In this document: positions 52,582-59,376 of the stretch, piece after piece | Layout of the letters: each line of letters starts with the position of its first letter | How positions within the stretch are numbered: the stretch's first letter is position 1 | From: an uncultured Clostridia bacterium | Lineage (GTDB): Bacteria > Bacillota > Clostridia > Lachnospirales > Lachnospiraceae | Direction: 5' to 3' | Assembly (NCBI GenBank): GCA_947303805.1 | Contig: CAMYZE010000001.1 | Coordinates: 248,001 to 312,000 of the forward strand | DNA: 64,000 nucleotides | Notes under the pieces: model-generated | The model's input: only the letters and a program-made list of their open reading frames with translations | What the model was told of the DNA's origin: nothing | Database searches by the model: none | Translations under genes and position numbers: made by a program

Positions 52582-53921
52582 TGGCTTATGTGATAGCTGT
52601 ATGCGGTTCAGGTGGCAAGACCACACTTTGTAAAGATCTCGCCGCTCGATATGCAAGTGAAAATAAAAAAGTCTGCATAACCACAACCACTAATATGTGG
52701 TTTGATAGAGATGTGCGAAATAATTTATGTAGGGGCGAGCACTATGAGCCCGGCATGGTTTATTATGCTGGAAATATCGATGAGATAAAGAAAAAATTAA
52801 AGCCATTAAGAGAAGAAGACTATAAAAAACTTTGCGATATATTTGATTGTGTAATTATAGAAGCCGATGGCAGTCGAGCAATGCCAATGAAAATCCCTAA
52901 TGTCGGAGAGCCCATCATACCTGACAATGTAAATGAGATTATCATAGTAGTTGGTATGGAATCTATTGACCGTAAAATTGGTTACATCTGTCATCGCTTT
53001 AATGAATTCTATGGAAAAGATAATTTCTTATCAGATAATAAGATAGAACCTGATACTATAGTTACAGAAAAACTAATTGATGACTTTGTTAATCATTACT
53101 ATTATAAACCACTAAGTGATAAGTTTTCTAATGTAAAATTTTCTATTTTTAAAAATGACTATGCTAAAAACTTCGTAGGGGCGATGCTTGCGAGCCCGTT
53201 CAAGGTTTGCTTGGCACTCTGTGCTTCTGGCTTTTCAAAGAGATTTGGAAATGAAAACAAACTTTTAGCAAAAATCCCACTAAAAAAAGTTATATTAGGT
53301 GATAGATATGATGAAAAAATGTTTAGCAAGGATGAGGCAACGCAAAAATTTTTAAATAAAGAAATTATGATTTATCAACTAATGATAGAAAAGTTACTTG
53401 CAACTCGAGATAGTGTGTTAGAAAAAATTTTAAAAGAGTCAAGTTTGAATCATTTACGAATTGATATAGCAGTTGTGACACAATATGATGAAATTATAAA
53501 CGATGAAGTATATAGAGATAAGGTGACAATGATAAAAAATGACAGGGCAGAACTTGGGCTATCATCGTCAATAAAAATTGCTGTTAAAAAATATAAAGAT
53601 TTTAATGCTATAATGTTTATAAATGCTGACTTGCCAAATCTTGAAGAGGATGAACTTACAAGGTTTTTATACTATAGTATTATGAACAATAATAAGATGG
53701 CATCGATGTTTACTGATATACCTAAGAACCCTGCATATTTTGAAAAAGAATATTTTGGTGAAATACTTAAAATTGATGGTGACAAAGGACCAAGAGAATT
53801 GCTAGATAATAATATAAAAGATTTATATCGATATTACATTGACCCAAATCAGTTATTTGAAATTGACACCAAAGAAGATTTAGATAAATATTGTAGGGGC
53901 GAGTTTCACGAGCTCAAGTAA
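52581..53921 (+). CDS. YqeC-MobA fusion, selenium-dependent molybdenum hydroxylase maturation protein
   Basis: 446 residues. Residues 1 to about 195 are YqeC: a P-loop (VCGSGGKTTLCKDLAARYA), ITTTTNMW and the VIIEADGSRAMPMKIP motif. Residues about 208-446 are a MobA/MocA-like nucleotidyltransferase (LCASGFSKRFGNENKLL, then FINADLPNLEEDEL), a fold that attaches CMP or GMP to molybdopterin. YqeC is known by genome association with selenium-dependent molybdenum hydroxylases. Start is GTG 52581 with AAGGAG upstream. Three palindromic repeat copies lie in the frame: within YqeC (52729), exactly at the domain junction (53175), and at the C-terminus (53893), where they encode CRGEHYEPG, VGAMLASP and CRGEFHEL. 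Confidence 0.85.
   Translation: MAYVIAVCGSGGKTTLCKDLAARYASENKKVCITTTTNMWFDRDVRNNLCRGEHYEPGMVYYAGNIDEIKKKLKPLREEDYKKLCDIFDCVIIEADGSRAMPMKIPNVGEPIIPDNVNEIIIVVGMESIDRKIGYICHRFNEFYGKDNFLSDNKIEPDTIVTEKLIDDFVNHYYYKPLSDKFSNVKFSIFKNDYAKNFVGAMLASPFKVCLALCASGFSKRFGNENKLLAKIPLKKVILGDRYDEKMFSKDEATQKFLNKEIMIYQLMIEKLLATRDSVLEKILKESSLNHLRIDIAVVTQYDEIINDEVYRDKVTMIKNDRAELGLSSSIKIAVKKYKDFNAIMFINADLPNLEEDELTRFLYYSIMNNNKMASMFTDIPKNPAYFEKEYFGEILKIDGDKGPRELLDNNIKDLYRYYIDPNQLFEIDTKEDLDKYCRGEFHELK
52729..52753. repeat. Palindromic repeat inserted in yqeC coding sequence
   Basis: GTAGGGGCGAGCACTATGAG followed by CCCGG, read in frame as CRGEHYEPG. Confidence 0.75.
53175..53198. repeat. Palindromic repeat at the YqeC-MobA domain junction
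   Basis: GTAGGGGCGATGCTTGCGAG followed by CCCG, read in a different phase from the other two copies as VGAMLASP, between the end of YqeC and the first strand of MobA. Confidence 0.78.
53893..53915. repeat. Palindromic repeat forming the C-terminus of the YqeC-MobA protein
   Basis: GTAGGGGCGAGTTTCACGAG followed by CTC; read as CRGEFHEL, just before a lysine codon and the TAA stop. Confidence 0.78.
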
Positions 53922-53923
53922 AT

Positions 53924-53973
53924 CGTAGGGGCGAACGAAAATAGTGTAGGGGCGAAGCTTGCGAGCCCGTAGG
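53924..53973. repeat. Two further palindromic repeat copies before yqeB
   Basis: A half copy (CGTAGGGGCGAACG, 53924) and a full copy (GTAGGGGCGAAGCTTGCGAG, 53946). The AGGAG of yqeB lies directly at the end of the second copy. Confidence 0.75.
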
Positions 53974-53981
53974 AGTAAGTA

Positions 53982-54815
53982 ATGGATTTTAAAAATTTAA
54001 AAATTTTAGTTCGTGGTGCTGGAGACCTTGCATCTGGCATAATATGGAACCTTGCCTATGCAGGTTTTAAGGTTGTATGTATTGATGTAGAGAAGCCATC
54101 GTGCATAAGGACTGAAGTGTCATTTTCAACAGCAATTTATGAAGGGGTTAAAACTCTTGGTGGAGTATCCTGCGTATATGTAAAAGATGAGAGTGACATC
54201 GAGAAAGTTTGGAATGATGGAAATGTTGCACTTCTTATTGACTCAGAAGCAAAGATCCTTGAAAAGATGAAGTTTGATGTTGTTGTCGATGCGATTCTTG
54301 CAAAGAGGAATCTTGGTACAAAAATAGATATGGCAGATCTCGTTATTGGAGTAGGACCAGGATTCACTGTCAATAAAGATTGTAATTATGCAATAGAGAC
54401 GATGAGGGGGCACACGCTTTCAAAAATATATGAGAGTGGAAGTCCAATTCCTGATACAGGTACACCTGGGCTTATCGCAGCTCATGGTGCAGACAGAGTT
54501 ATGCATTCGCCATGTGAAGGAGTTTTTCATAATATGCATAAGATTGGCGATGTGGTGAGACAGGACGATGTGTTATCAAGAGTCGAAGAATATGAAGATG
54601 GAAAACCAACAGGTAAGTTTATAATGCTAACTGCAAGTATCAATGGATTACTTAGAGGCATACTAAGAGATGGATATTATGCAAAGAAGGGACTTAAGGC
54701 AGCAGATATAGATCCTAGACTTACAGAACACGATAACTGTTTTACTATATCTGACAAAGCACGATCAATTGGAGCGGCAGTAGTAACGACAATAATGCAT
54801 GCATATAATAAATAA
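53982..54815 (+). CDS. yqeB: YqeB, selenium-dependent molybdenum hydroxylase maturation protein
   Basis: 277 residues. The opening ILVRGAGDLASGIIWNLAYAG is a Rossmann-like dinucleotide or cofactor-binding loop typical of YqeB. Also present are VDAILAKRNLGTKIDMADL and the VIGVGPGFTVNKDC motif. A C-terminal swivelling-type beta domain follows (SPCEGVFHNMHKIGDVVRQ). YqeB is one of the marker genes of selenium-dependent molybdenum hydroxylases; its chemistry is unproven. AGGAG starts nine bases before the ATG at the edge of a palindromic repeat. Confidence 0.93.
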   Translation: MDFKNLKILVRGAGDLASGIIWNLAYAGFKVVCIDVEKPSCIRTEVSFSTAIYEGVKTLGGVSCVYVKDESDIEKVWNDGNVALLIDSEAKILEKMKFDVVVDAILAKRNLGTKIDMADLVIGVGPGFTVNKDCNYAIETMRGHTLSKIYESGSPIPDTGTPGLIAAHGADRVMHSPCEGVFHNMHKIGDVVRQDDVLSRVEEYEDGKPTGKFIMLTASINGLLRGILRDGYYAKKGLKAADIDPRLTEHDNCFTISDKARSIGAAVVTTIMHAYNK

Positions 54816-54825
54816 AGGAGATGAT

Positions 54826-55722
54826 ATGTTTGAGGATATAATAGAGAGAGCATTTGAATATTTAGAAGCAAACGAGGATTTGGAATTAGTTGAGATAGTT
54901 GAGTCATCAACTGTTGGCACTCCAAGAAAGGCTGGAGCATTTATGTTTGTAGATGTAAATGCAGAGAGTTTTGGTACAGTTGGCGGTGGCAACGTAGAAT
55001 ATCAAGCGACTTTGTATGCTAAAGAATTGCTTAGCAAAAAACAAAATGGTGAAAAAAAATATGAATTGAGTCAAGCAGCGGCTGAAAATATAGGAATGGT
55101 CTGCGGCGGAGACAATCTTATGAAATTCACATATCTCACCAATGATGAAAAATCAAGGAATATATTAAATGAGTTAAAGGAAAAAAACAAAAATAAAAAT
55201 ACTGTATTTATATTTGGTGGCGGACATGTGAGTATGGAACTCGCAAAGACACTCAGATATGTAGGATTTGAATATGTAGTGTGGGATGATAGAGAGAATT
55301 TTGCAAATAGAGAGAGATTTACTAAAGCGAAAGAAGTAATTTGTGCGCCATTCGAAAATATTTTAAATAGAATTAAAATTACAAAAAATGATATGGTTGT
55401 AGTTATGACAAGAGGCCATGTGTCTGACTATATGGTAGAGAAACAAGTTCTTAAGTCAGATGCTGTATATATAGGAGTTATAGGAAGTAGCAGTAAAAAT
55501 AAAGTCATAAGAGAAAAGCTTTTAGTGGATGGTTATTCTGAAAAAGAAATTAATAGAGTTTGTGCTCCAATAGGAATTCCGGTAGCTGCAGATACACCTG
55601 AAGAAATAGCTATATCAATCGCGGCTGAAATAATTATGTTTAGATCAAGGCTTGAAGGTAGAAGAAAAATAATGGAGAATAATCCCTTACTCACTATATA
55701 CAAAGAAAAATTGGGCTCGTAG
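54826..55722 (+). CDS. XdhC family molybdenum-hydroxylase maturation factor
   Basis: 298 residues from ATG 54826, chosen because AAGGAG lies five bases upstream; the frame extends nine codons further into yqeB. The N-terminal XdhC domain has TPRKAGAFMFV and FGTVGGGNVEYQA. The C-terminal Rossmann domain has VFIFGGGHVSMELAKTLRY and ends with the IAISIAAEIIMFRS helix. XdhC binds Mo cofactor, helps its sulfuration and inserts it into xanthine-dehydrogenase-type enzymes. No hydroxylase structural gene is in the window. The TAG stop and the last codons come from a palindromic repeat. Confidence 0.9.
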   Translation: MFEDIIERAFEYLEANEDLELVEIVESSTVGTPRKAGAFMFVDVNAESFGTVGGGNVEYQATLYAKELLSKKQNGEKKYELSQAAAENIGMVCGGDNLMKFTYLTNDEKSRNILNELKEKNKNKNTVFIFGGGHVSMELAKTLRYVGFEYVVWDDRENFANRERFTKAKEVICAPFENILNRIKITKNDMVVVMTRGHVSDYMVEKQVLKSDAVYIGVIGSSSKNKVIREKLLVDGYSEKEINRVCAPIGIPVAADTPEEIAISIAAEIIMFRSRLEGRRKIMENNPLLTIYKEKLGS

Positions 55723-55784
55723 AACTCGCCCGTACCGTAGGCGCGAGTTGCACGAGCGCAAAAAGACTCGAGAACTCGTCCATG
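55713..55784. repeat. Palindromic repeat cluster supplying the xdhC stop codon
   Basis: GGGCTCGTAGAACTCGCCC begins at 55713 within the last xdhC codons; its TAG is the stop. A second arm (GTAGGCGCGAGTTGCACGAG) and a decayed third copy follow. Confidence 0.78.
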
Positions 55785-55806
55785 TAAGTTACAATATGGA
55801 GTAGCA

Positions 55807-56163
55807 ATGAATATTGAGAAAAATGTTTATAAAAAAATAAAACCAATTGTAAGAGTTTCATTTGTCGGAAAAGAAAAGTTTTTTGGTAAAGGCATCGCTG
55901 AACTTTTGCATTTAGTTGATAAATATGGCACCATTCAAAAAGCTTGTAAAAGTATGGATATGTCATATTCTAAGGCTTGGAAAATTATCAATCGACTTGA
56001 AAAAGAACTTGGATTTAAAGTGCTTGAGACGAAGGCAGGTGGCAAAAAAGGCGGCGAGTCATATCTCACAAATGAGGCAAAAGATTTGCTAAAGAGATTT
56101 AGCAAAATGATTAAAGAAGTAGAAGATTATGCTGAAAAGTCATATAAGAAGTATTTTACATAG
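55807..56163 (+). CDS. ModE-like winged-helix DNA-binding protein
   Basis: 118 residues corresponding to the N-terminal domain of ModE (LysR-type helix-turn-helix): FFGKGIAELLHLVDKYGTI, then KACKSMDMSYSKAWKIINRLEKEL, with the Gly/Lys-rich wing GGKKGGESYLT. The molybdate-binding MOP domain of full ModE is absent, so it either responds to another signal or is a constitutive binder. The position in the cluster suggests control of molybdenum or selenium genes. GGAG lies seven bases upstream. Confidence 0.85.
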   Translation: MNIEKNVYKKIKPIVRVSFVGKEKFFGKGIAELLHLVDKYGTIQKACKSMDMSYSKAWKIINRLEKELGFKVLETKAGGKKGGESYLTNEAKDLLKRFSKMIKEVEDYAEKSYKKYFT

Positions 56164-56187
56164 GGGGCTCGTAGAACTCGCCCGTAC
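56164..56187. repeat. Palindromic repeat between the ModE-like and DUF3343 genes
   Basis: GGGGCTCGTAGAACTCGCCC plus GTAC starts on the base after the TAG stop and ends nine bases before the next ATG. Confidence 0.8.
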
Positions 56188-56195
56188 AAAAAGGA

Positions 56196-56432
56196 ATGTT
56201 AAAGAAGAAATTAAAATTGATAGTAACTTTTCACACATCTAGCGAGGCAATGGCAACAGAAAAGGCTTGTAAAGATGAAGGGATAATAGGACAGCTTATA
56301 TCTGCACCCCGAGAACTAACGGCCGACTGTGGTATTTCTTATGCTGCAGAAGTAGGGGATAAAGACAGAATTGAAGAACTACTCAATAGTAAGAAGATAG
56401 AGTATGACAGGATGGTGGAGATAGAGGTATAG
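56196..56432 (+). CDS. DUF3343 putative selenium/sulfur carrier protein
   Basis: 78 residues. The family pattern is present: VTFHTSSEAMATEKACKDEG at the start, then the PRELTADCGISYAAEV motif with one cysteine that would carry Se or S. DUF3343 genes are recurrent neighbours of yedF, yqeB and yqeC in selenium clusters. The role is inferred from association, not biochemistry. The Shine-Dalgarno site AAGG is very close to the ATG. Confidence 0.87.
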   Translation: MLKKKLKLIVTFHTSSEAMATEKACKDEGIIGQLISAPRELTADCGISYAAEVGDKDRIEELLNSKKIEYDRMVEIEV

Positions 56433-56437
56433 ATATA

Positions 56438-56466
56438 TTGCCTTTTTTGCTTGATTTTGATATAAT
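56438..56466 (+). promoter_or_regulatory. Promoter ahead of the tRNA-like RNA and yedE
   Basis: TTGCCT (56438-56443), a 17-base spacer, perfect TATAAT (56461-56466). The predicted start is near 56473, about 30 nt before the tRNA-like fold. Confidence 0.75.
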
Positions 56467-56502
56467 TTATGCATAATTAAATAAATGAATTTCATTAGAT
56501 AA

Positions 56503-56567
56503 GGAGTTTTCTAATTCTCTGGTGAGAAAAGTAGTGACCTGGGTTCGATTCCCAAAAATTCCGACCA
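56503..56567 (+). ncRNA. tRNA(Sec)-like RNA lacking anticodon and variable arms
   Basis: A 65-nt segment folds as a partial tRNA. It has an 8-bp acceptor stem GGAGTTTT (56503-56510) / AAAATTCC (56555-56562). The D arm TTCTC-TGGT-GAGAA (56515-56528) has the tight 4-nt loop of tRNA(Sec). The T arm is TGGG-TTCGATT-CCCA (56540-56554), and the 3' end is GACCA (56563-56567). Only 11 nt connect the D and T arms, so there is no anticodon. The 8-bp acceptor and the small D loop are tRNA(Sec) features. It could be a deleted selC pseudogene, or a functional mimic in the leader of yedE, since promoter and terminator flank it. Confidence 0.6.
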
Positions 56568-56622
56568 TGTATCTTATGTTAAAGAGAGAGAAGCAAAGTT
56601 ATTTGGTTTTCTATTTTTAATG

Positions 56623-56653
56623 AGATTCTTTTCGTGTAGGAAGAATCTTTTTT
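56623..56653 (+). terminator. Intrinsic terminator between the tRNA-like RNA and yedE
   Basis: AGATTCTT (56623-56630) / AAGAATCT (56641-56648) with a 10-nt loop and a T run. It either ends an independent small RNA or acts as an attenuator of yedE. Confidence 0.75.
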
Positions 56654-56703
56654 ATTTGTAGAAAGTAATGATTTTCATTTAATAAAAAATTTGGAGGAGT
56701 TTT

Positions 56704-57858
56704 ATGAAAACAAAAGTTAACCCACTAATTATTGTTACAGGACTTTTAATTGGTGTAGCAGCAGTAGCACTTACTGCATTTGGAAATCCAAAGAACATGG
56801 GATTTTGTATCGCATGTTTCATCAGAGACATTGCAGGAACAACAAAACTTCACACAGCACCAGTTGTGCAATATTTAAGACCAGAGATAGTAGGTATCGT
56901 TCTTGGTTCTATGATTATGGCACTTGCATCAGGTGAATGGAGAGCAAAAGCAGGCTCAAGCCCAGCACTTAGATTCATTCTTGGATTTATGGTAATGGTT
57001 GGTGCACTTATTTTCCTTGGATGTCCACTTCGTATGGTTATCAGAATGGGTGGCGGAGATTTAAATGCATTTGTAGGACTTGCAGGATTTGCAGTTGGTA
57101 TTTTAATCGGTGTTGTATTTCTTAAAAAAGGATTTGGACTTAAGAGAAATTACGATGTTGCTAATCTTGATGGATTAGTTTTACCAGTTGTATTAGTAAT
57201 TTTATTTGTATTATTCTTTATGGCTTGGCCAACACTTTCTCAGTATGTTGCAGATGTTAAAAATGGTGTAGAGGGTGCAAAAAACACTGCCCCATTTGCA
57301 ATCTCAACTTCTGGTCCAGGATCAATGCATGCTCCAATTTTCATGGCATTAGTTGCAGGACTTATTGTTGGAATTCTCGCACAAAAATCAAGAATGTGTA
57401 TGGTTGGCGGAATCAGAGACATAGTAATGTTCAAGAATTTTAACTTAATCATCGGATTCGTATGTGTATTCATCGCAGTTATAGTTGGAAATATCGTTCT
57501 TGGAAACTTTAAAGGATTTTCAACATTATCTCAACCAATAGCACACTCAAGTCAAGTTTGGAACTTCCTTGGCATGGTAATAGTTGGATGGGGTTCTTGC
57601 CTTCTCGGTGGATGCCCACTTCGTCAACTTATACTTGCAGGTGAGGGAAATGGTGATTCAGCAGTAACCGTTATTGGTATGCTCGTTGGTGCAGCATTTG
57701 CACATAACTTTGCACTTGCTGGTGGAGCAGACCCAGGTATGGTTGATGGAGCATATAAGGTATTCTCACTTAGCAATAATGGAAAACTTGCAGCAGTATG
57801 CTGCCTTATAGCACTTCTCGTAATTTCACTTACAAACCTTAATGCAGAGGGAAAATAA
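56704..57858 (+). CDS. yedE: YedE family putative selenium transporter
   Basis: 384 residues with about ten hydrophobic segments arranged as an internal repeat. Each half has a conserved Cys motif: GALIFLGCPLRMVIRMGGGD in the first, SCLLGGCPLRQLILAGEGN in the second, plus MGFCIACFIRD and SRMCMVGGIRD. YedE/YeeE proteins move small sulfur or selenium species such as thiosulfate (TsuA). This subgroup is tied by association to selenium genes. GGAGGAG precedes the ATG. Its stop overlaps the next gene by one base (TAATG). Confidence 0.9.
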   Translation: MKTKVNPLIIVTGLLIGVAAVALTAFGNPKNMGFCIACFIRDIAGTTKLHTAPVVQYLRPEIVGIVLGSMIMALASGEWRAKAGSSPALRFILGFMVMVGALIFLGCPLRMVIRMGGGDLNAFVGLAGFAVGILIGVVFLKKGFGLKRNYDVANLDGLVLPVVLVILFVLFFMAWPTLSQYVADVKNGVEGAKNTAPFAISTSGPGSMHAPIFMALVAGLIVGILAQKSRMCMVGGIRDIVMFKNFNLIIGFVCVFIAVIVGNIVLGNFKGFSTLSQPIAHSSQVWNFLGMVIVGWGSCLLGGCPLRQLILAGEGNGDSAVTVIGMLVGAAFAHNFALAGGADPGMVDGAYKVFSLSNNGKLAAVCCLIALLVISLTNLNAEGK

Positions 57859-58061
57859 TGGTAGATGCACGAGGATATGCTTGTCCACGACCAGTAATGA
57901 TGGTGGACGAAGAGATCAAGAAAAATAATCCAAGCGAATTGGTTGTATTGGTAGACAACCGCACAGCTGAAAAAAACGTAAGCAACCATGCTGAGTCACT
58001 GGGATATAAAGTTACTCACGAAAAAGAAGGTAGAGATTTTAAACTCACACTGAATAAATAG
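57858..58061 (+). CDS. TusA/SirA-like protein (YedF N-terminal type)
   Basis: 67 residues with the TusA signature DARGYACPRPVMMVDEEI. The Cys in CPRP carries sulfur or selenium as a persulfide or perselenide. Selenium-cluster YedF proteins usually have a second DsrE-like domain of about 100 residues; here only the first domain is present. It overlaps yedE by one base and is followed three bases later by the class V aminotransferase gene, so a transporter-carrier-lyase unit is likely. Confidence 0.88.
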   Translation: MVDARGYACPRPVMMVDEEIKKNNPSELVVLVDNRTAEKNVSNHAESLGYKVTHEKEGRDFKLTLNK

Positions 58062-58064
58062 ATT

Positions 58065-59195
58065 ATGATTTATTTAGATAATGCAGCGACAACTTTACAT
58101 AAACCAGAGCAAGTTATTGATGCTGTTGCAAATGCAATGAGAACGCAGGGTAATGCTTCTCGAGGAGCTCATGGCGCCACACTTTCTGCATCAAGAGTTG
58201 TTTATGATGCAAGGGTAAAGATAGCAAGGTTTTTCAATTTTGATACACCTTCAAATGTAATATTCACCTGTAACTCCACTGAAGCCTTGAATATTGCTAT
58301 TAATGGAACTATAAAAGAAGGCTATAAGGTTATATCAACTGATACAGAACATAATTCTGTTTTAAGACCACTTTACCATTTAAAGAAGACAAAAAGTGTA
58401 GATTTGCAATTCATACCTGCGGATATTAATGGTGTGTTATCAATTGAAGATGCAAAAAAAATCATTGATAATAAAACTAAAGTCGTTGTAGTAAATCATA
58501 TTTCAAATCTTACTGGAAATATTAATGACATAAAAACTATCTCAAAGATTGCTCATAATGCGGGAGCAATTTTGATAGTTGATGGTTCTCAGTCAGCAGG
58601 AACTATGCCTGTTGATGTGAAAAACTTAGATGTTGATATATATTGCTTCACAGGACATAAGGGTCTATTTGGTCCTCAAGGCACTGGTGGACTTCTTGTA
58701 AAAGAAGGAATAGAAGTCGATGCTTTTAAAAGAGGTGGTAGCGGGGTTAAAACTTATGAAGAAGATCAACCAAATGAGTACCCAACCCGTCTTGAAGCAG
58801 GAACACTTAATTCTCATGGTATAGCGGGACTCTCTACTGCTATAGATTTTATAAATGAAATTGGTGTGGAGAACATCCAGAAGAAAGAAAGAGAACTCAC
58901 AGAATATTTTTATAATGAAGTTATAAAAATTGATGGAATAAAAGTATATGGAGATTTTCAATCACACGCCGCAATTGTATCTTTAAATGTAAAAGATTAT
59001 GATTCCGGAGAGGTTTCAGATGCTTTATCAAATGATTATGGCATAGCAACGAGACCAGGAGCACATTGTGCACCTCGTCTACATATTGCACTCGGTACAA
59101 AATATCAAGGGGCAGTTCGTTTTAGTTTTTCTTATTTTACTACAAAAGAAGAACTTGATGCCGCAGTCAATGCTTTAAAAGAGATAGCAAGTTAA
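58065..59195 (+). CDS. Class V aminotransferase, cysteine desulfurase / selenocysteine lyase type
   Basis: 376 residues, PLP-dependent. Motifs: MIYLDNAATTLHKPEQV, TDTEHNSVLRPL, VDGSQSAGTMPVDV, the PLP lysine in FTGHKGLFGPQGTGGL, and the catalytic cysteine in RPGAHCAPRLH. Such enzymes release sulfur from cysteine or selenium from selenocysteine onto a carrier. In this cluster (yedE, TusA-like, DUF3343) selenium mobilisation for the molybdenum hydroxylase is the likely role. General cysteine desulfurase activity cannot be excluded. Confidence 0.88.
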   Translation: MIYLDNAATTLHKPEQVIDAVANAMRTQGNASRGAHGATLSASRVVYDARVKIARFFNFDTPSNVIFTCNSTEALNIAINGTIKEGYKVISTDTEHNSVLRPLYHLKKTKSVDLQFIPADINGVLSIEDAKKIIDNKTKVVVVNHISNLTGNINDIKTISKIAHNAGAILIVDGSQSAGTMPVDVKNLDVDIYCFTGHKGLFGPQGTGGLLVKEGIEVDAFKRGGSGVKTYEEDQPNEYPTRLEAGTLNSHGIAGLSTAIDFINEIGVENIQKKERELTEYFYNEVIKIDGIKVYGDFQSHAAIVSLNVKDYDSGEVSDALSNDYGIATRPGAHCAPRLHIALGTKYQGAVRFSFSYFTTKEELDAAVNALKEIAS

Positions 59196-59219
59196 AGTAG
59201 ATATAAGTGTCACAAATTG

Positions 59220-59248
59220 TTGACATTCATTTCATTACCAATTCTAAT
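59220..59248 (+). promoter_or_regulatory. Strong promoter directly ahead of a structured RNA
   Basis: TTGACA (59220-59225), a 17-base spacer, TCTAAT (59243-59248). The predicted start near 59254-59255 coincides with the base of the long hairpin. Confidence 0.72.
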
Positions 59249-59250
59249 AC

Positions 59251-59334
59251 CTGCCGCAGCTATAAGCAACGAAAATGTCGGTGGGTAACCTATGGATAGG
59301 ACCGAAGCATTTTCTTATGCTTATGCTGCGGCAG
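59251..59334 (+). ncRNA. Unassigned structured RNA (riboswitch or small RNA candidate)
   Basis: A nested hairpin of 84 nt. P1: CTGCCGCAGC (59251-59260) with GCTGCGGCAG (59325-59334), continued by ATAAGC / GCTTAT with one bulged T. P2: GAAAATG / CATTTTC. P3: TCGGT / ACCGA. P4: CCTA / TAGG with a TGGA loop, preceded by an unpaired GGGTAA. Internal loops (AAC/TTAT, GGGTAA, AG) are asymmetric as in ligand-binding RNAs. It does not end in a T run, so it is not a terminator. It begins at a predicted transcription start and precedes the activase gene by 42 bases. I match it to no class I know. Confidence 0.7.
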
Positions 59335-59376
59335 AATGTAAGAAGTGATTGTAAGCGAAAGCGAATATAATAATTT

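Noticed and set aside
27793..56187. Insertion sequences or transposon ends
   Set aside because: The palindromic repeats are short, lack any transposase gene in the window and show no consistent target-site duplication that I can see.
56503..56567. A normal tRNA gene
   Set aside because: Only 11 nt lie between D and T arms, so there is no anticodon stem, and there is an extra base between the acceptor stem and CCA compared with a standard discriminator.
59251..59334. SRP RNA or another standard structured RNA
   Set aside because: It lacks the GGAA tetraloop and the conserved helix 8 internal loops of SRP RNA, and I could not fit the cores of the common riboswitch classes.
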